Source of the DNA: Acholeplasmatales bacterium
GTDB taxonomy: Bacteria > Bacillota_I > Bacilli_A > Acholeplasmatales > Anaeroplasmataceae
Length of the DNA stretch: 7,338 nt
Direction of reading: 5' to 3'
Assembly (NCBI GenBank): GCA_017388605.1
Contig: JAFPIE010000011.1
Location: forward strand, 1-7,338
Shown piece after piece: positions 6,396 to 7,338 of this stretch. The notes beneath the pieces are model-generated. The model ran no database searches. It was not told the DNA's origin and worked only from the letters and a program-made list of their open reading frames with translations. Numbering within the stretch: position 1 is the first letter of the stretch; every line of letters starts with the position of its first letter. The position numbers and the translations under genes are program-made.

Positions 6396-6417
6396 ACTTA
6401 ATGAATTGGAGATGAGT

Positions 6418-7338
6418 ATGATGAAAAAGAAATTATGTGTATTGCTAGGTATTGGGTTATTTGCCCTTGCAGGATGTGGAGGCAATACTACTACCGAAAA
6501 TACGATTGAAACAGAAACTAAGGAAGTACAAGAGGCAACCACAAAGGAAGCTTTAGAATCTACTACTACCACTAAGGTAGTGGAAACCAAAACCGTATAC
6601 GGTGAAAAGGGTTCAATCGGAAATCCCTATAGCGTTAGTGAAGCCTTAGAAATTATTGGCACCAATACAAGCTTTTCAAATGAAAAAATATATGTTACAG
6701 GTATTGTATCAGAAAAGCCTTATTATGATGAAAAGCATAAATCCTATAGTGCATATTTAATAGATTCAAATTCTTACGGAAATATTCAAATCTATTCAGG
6801 TACTATTGATAAAAATGCAGGAAAAAGAGAAATCAAGGAAGGAGATACGGTTATAGCCTATGGCTATTACACCTACTATCAAAAAAAGAATCAGCCAGAA
6901 TTATCCGGTGATTCTAGTCATGATTATCCTACCTACGTAAAAATTGAAAGAACGAATACTGTAGTTTCCCCAACCTATGAAACTAAGGAGGATAATGGAA
7001 GAGAAACCATTTCTACCACAATTGAATTTACAGAAGCCAATATGGCTTTAGAATATAATAATGATACAACGACCTGGACTAAGGATAATATTACCATTCA
7101 ATTTGATGAGGGTACACAGTATTCCTGGACAATGAATGTTCCTTATAGATTCTATGTAGGATCCTATATGCATATTTCCTCAACTACTCAAATTAAATAT
7201 ATTTTATTTGAAACAAATTCAAATTATCCATTCTATATAGAAATGCCTGTAACCAATGGTTTAATGGATGTTTCAAGCAATACTTCAACTTATATTTTTG
7301 CAAAAACAGGCACAAAAAAGATTAAAATTCATAACTCC
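6418..7338 (+). CDS. Lipoprotein with probable OB-fold and beta-sandwich domains (3' end off window)
   Basis: The first 307 codons are present and the frame runs off the right edge. Residues 1-20 are a lipoprotein signal peptide: MMKKK, a hydrophobic core, then the lipobox LAGC with Cys20 as the lipidated residue, so the protein is anchored on the outer face of the membrane. A flexible linker (23-60) is rich in Thr (14 of 38) and Glu (8). Residues 65-178, opening with GSIGNPYSVSEALEI and containing YVTGIVS and EGDTVIAYGYY, resemble the OB-fold domains (DUF6359-like) of Gram-positive surface proteins. From about 198 on, a W-K-NITIQFDEG ... RFYVGSYMHISS ... IKYILF pattern looks like a beta-sandwich module often found in secreted nucleases and surface proteins; it may continue past the edge. 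No catalytic domain is seen yet. The ATG at 6418 is chosen because GGAG lies 6 bases upstream. ATG 6421 is also possible. The frame is open back to 6244, but that part has no SD and would bury the signal peptide. Confidence 0.85.
   Translation, partial: MMKKKLCVLLGIGLFALAGCGGNTTTENTIETETKEVQEATTKEALESTTTTKVVETKTVYGEKGSIGNPYSVSEALEIIGTNTSFSNEKIYVTGIVSEKPYYDEKHKSYSAYLIDSNSYGNIQIYSGTIDKNAGKREIKEGDTVIAYGYYTYYQKKNQPELSGDSSHDYPTYVKIERTNTVVSPTYETKEDNGRETISTTIEFTEANMALEYNNDTTTWTKDNITIQFDEGTQYSWTMNVPYRFYVGSYMHISSTTQIKYILFETNSNYPFYIEMPVTNGLMDVSSNTSTYIFAKTGTKKIKIHNS

Noticed and set aside
6363..6590. A 75-codon minus-strand open frame
   Set aside because: It is antisense to the lipoprotein signal peptide and Thr-rich linker. 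The Val/Ser-rich product reflects complementary ACC/ACT codons.
1..7338. Use of TGA as a tryptophan codon (Mycoplasma-type code)
   Set aside because: All twelve tryptophans are TGG and no frame needs TGA read-through.

Overview
The window is AT-rich (about one third G+C by eye) and has low-GC Gram-positive features: strong Shine-Dalgarno (SD) sites, extended -10 promoters (TGnTATAAT), U-tailed hairpin terminators and a lipobox signal peptide. All twelve tryptophans in the six proteins are encoded by TGG, and every visible stop is TAA or TAG. This argues against a Mycoplasma-type code that reads TGA as Trp. A Bacillota or Acholeplasma/Erysipelotrichia-like bacterium with the standard code fits best. 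The exact lineage cannot be read from the sequence.

Layout. The left 5.2 kb is on the minus strand. Reading right to left: an MgtC/SapB-family membrane protein (4442-5185) with its own promoter, leader hairpin and terminator; a seven-helix membrane HD-GYP protein (3044-4315), a likely cyclic-di-GMP phosphodiesterase, also a single-gene unit with promoter and terminator; then a two-gene operon of an XRE-type helix-turn-helix regulator with a long helical-repeat C-terminus (1821-2885) and a half-size ABC exporter (101-1816), only 4 bases apart. No convincing terminator follows the exporter. The first 100 bases look like the leader of another minus-strand gene starting just off the left edge: a TATAAT box next to a 12-bp perfect palindrome, and an SD site that can pair with an upstream arm.

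The right 2 kb is on the plus strand and divergent from mgtC: a membrane-anchored alpha/beta hydrolase (5407-6228, probable TTG start), whose stop codon lies in the loop of its terminator, then the first 307 codons of a lipoprotein (6418 to the window end) with a Thr/Glu-rich linker, a probable OB-fold domain and a second probable beta-sandwich domain.

The units look independent and mostly concern the cell envelope: export, c-di-GMP signalling, a magnesium/stress-type membrane protein, a membrane hydrolase and a surface lipoprotein. I see no tRNA, rRNA, insertion sequence, CRISPR array or phage gene. I did not find a clearly new multi-gene system. The most interesting items are the palindrome-rich left-edge leader, the regulator-exporter pair and the two-domain lipoprotein.
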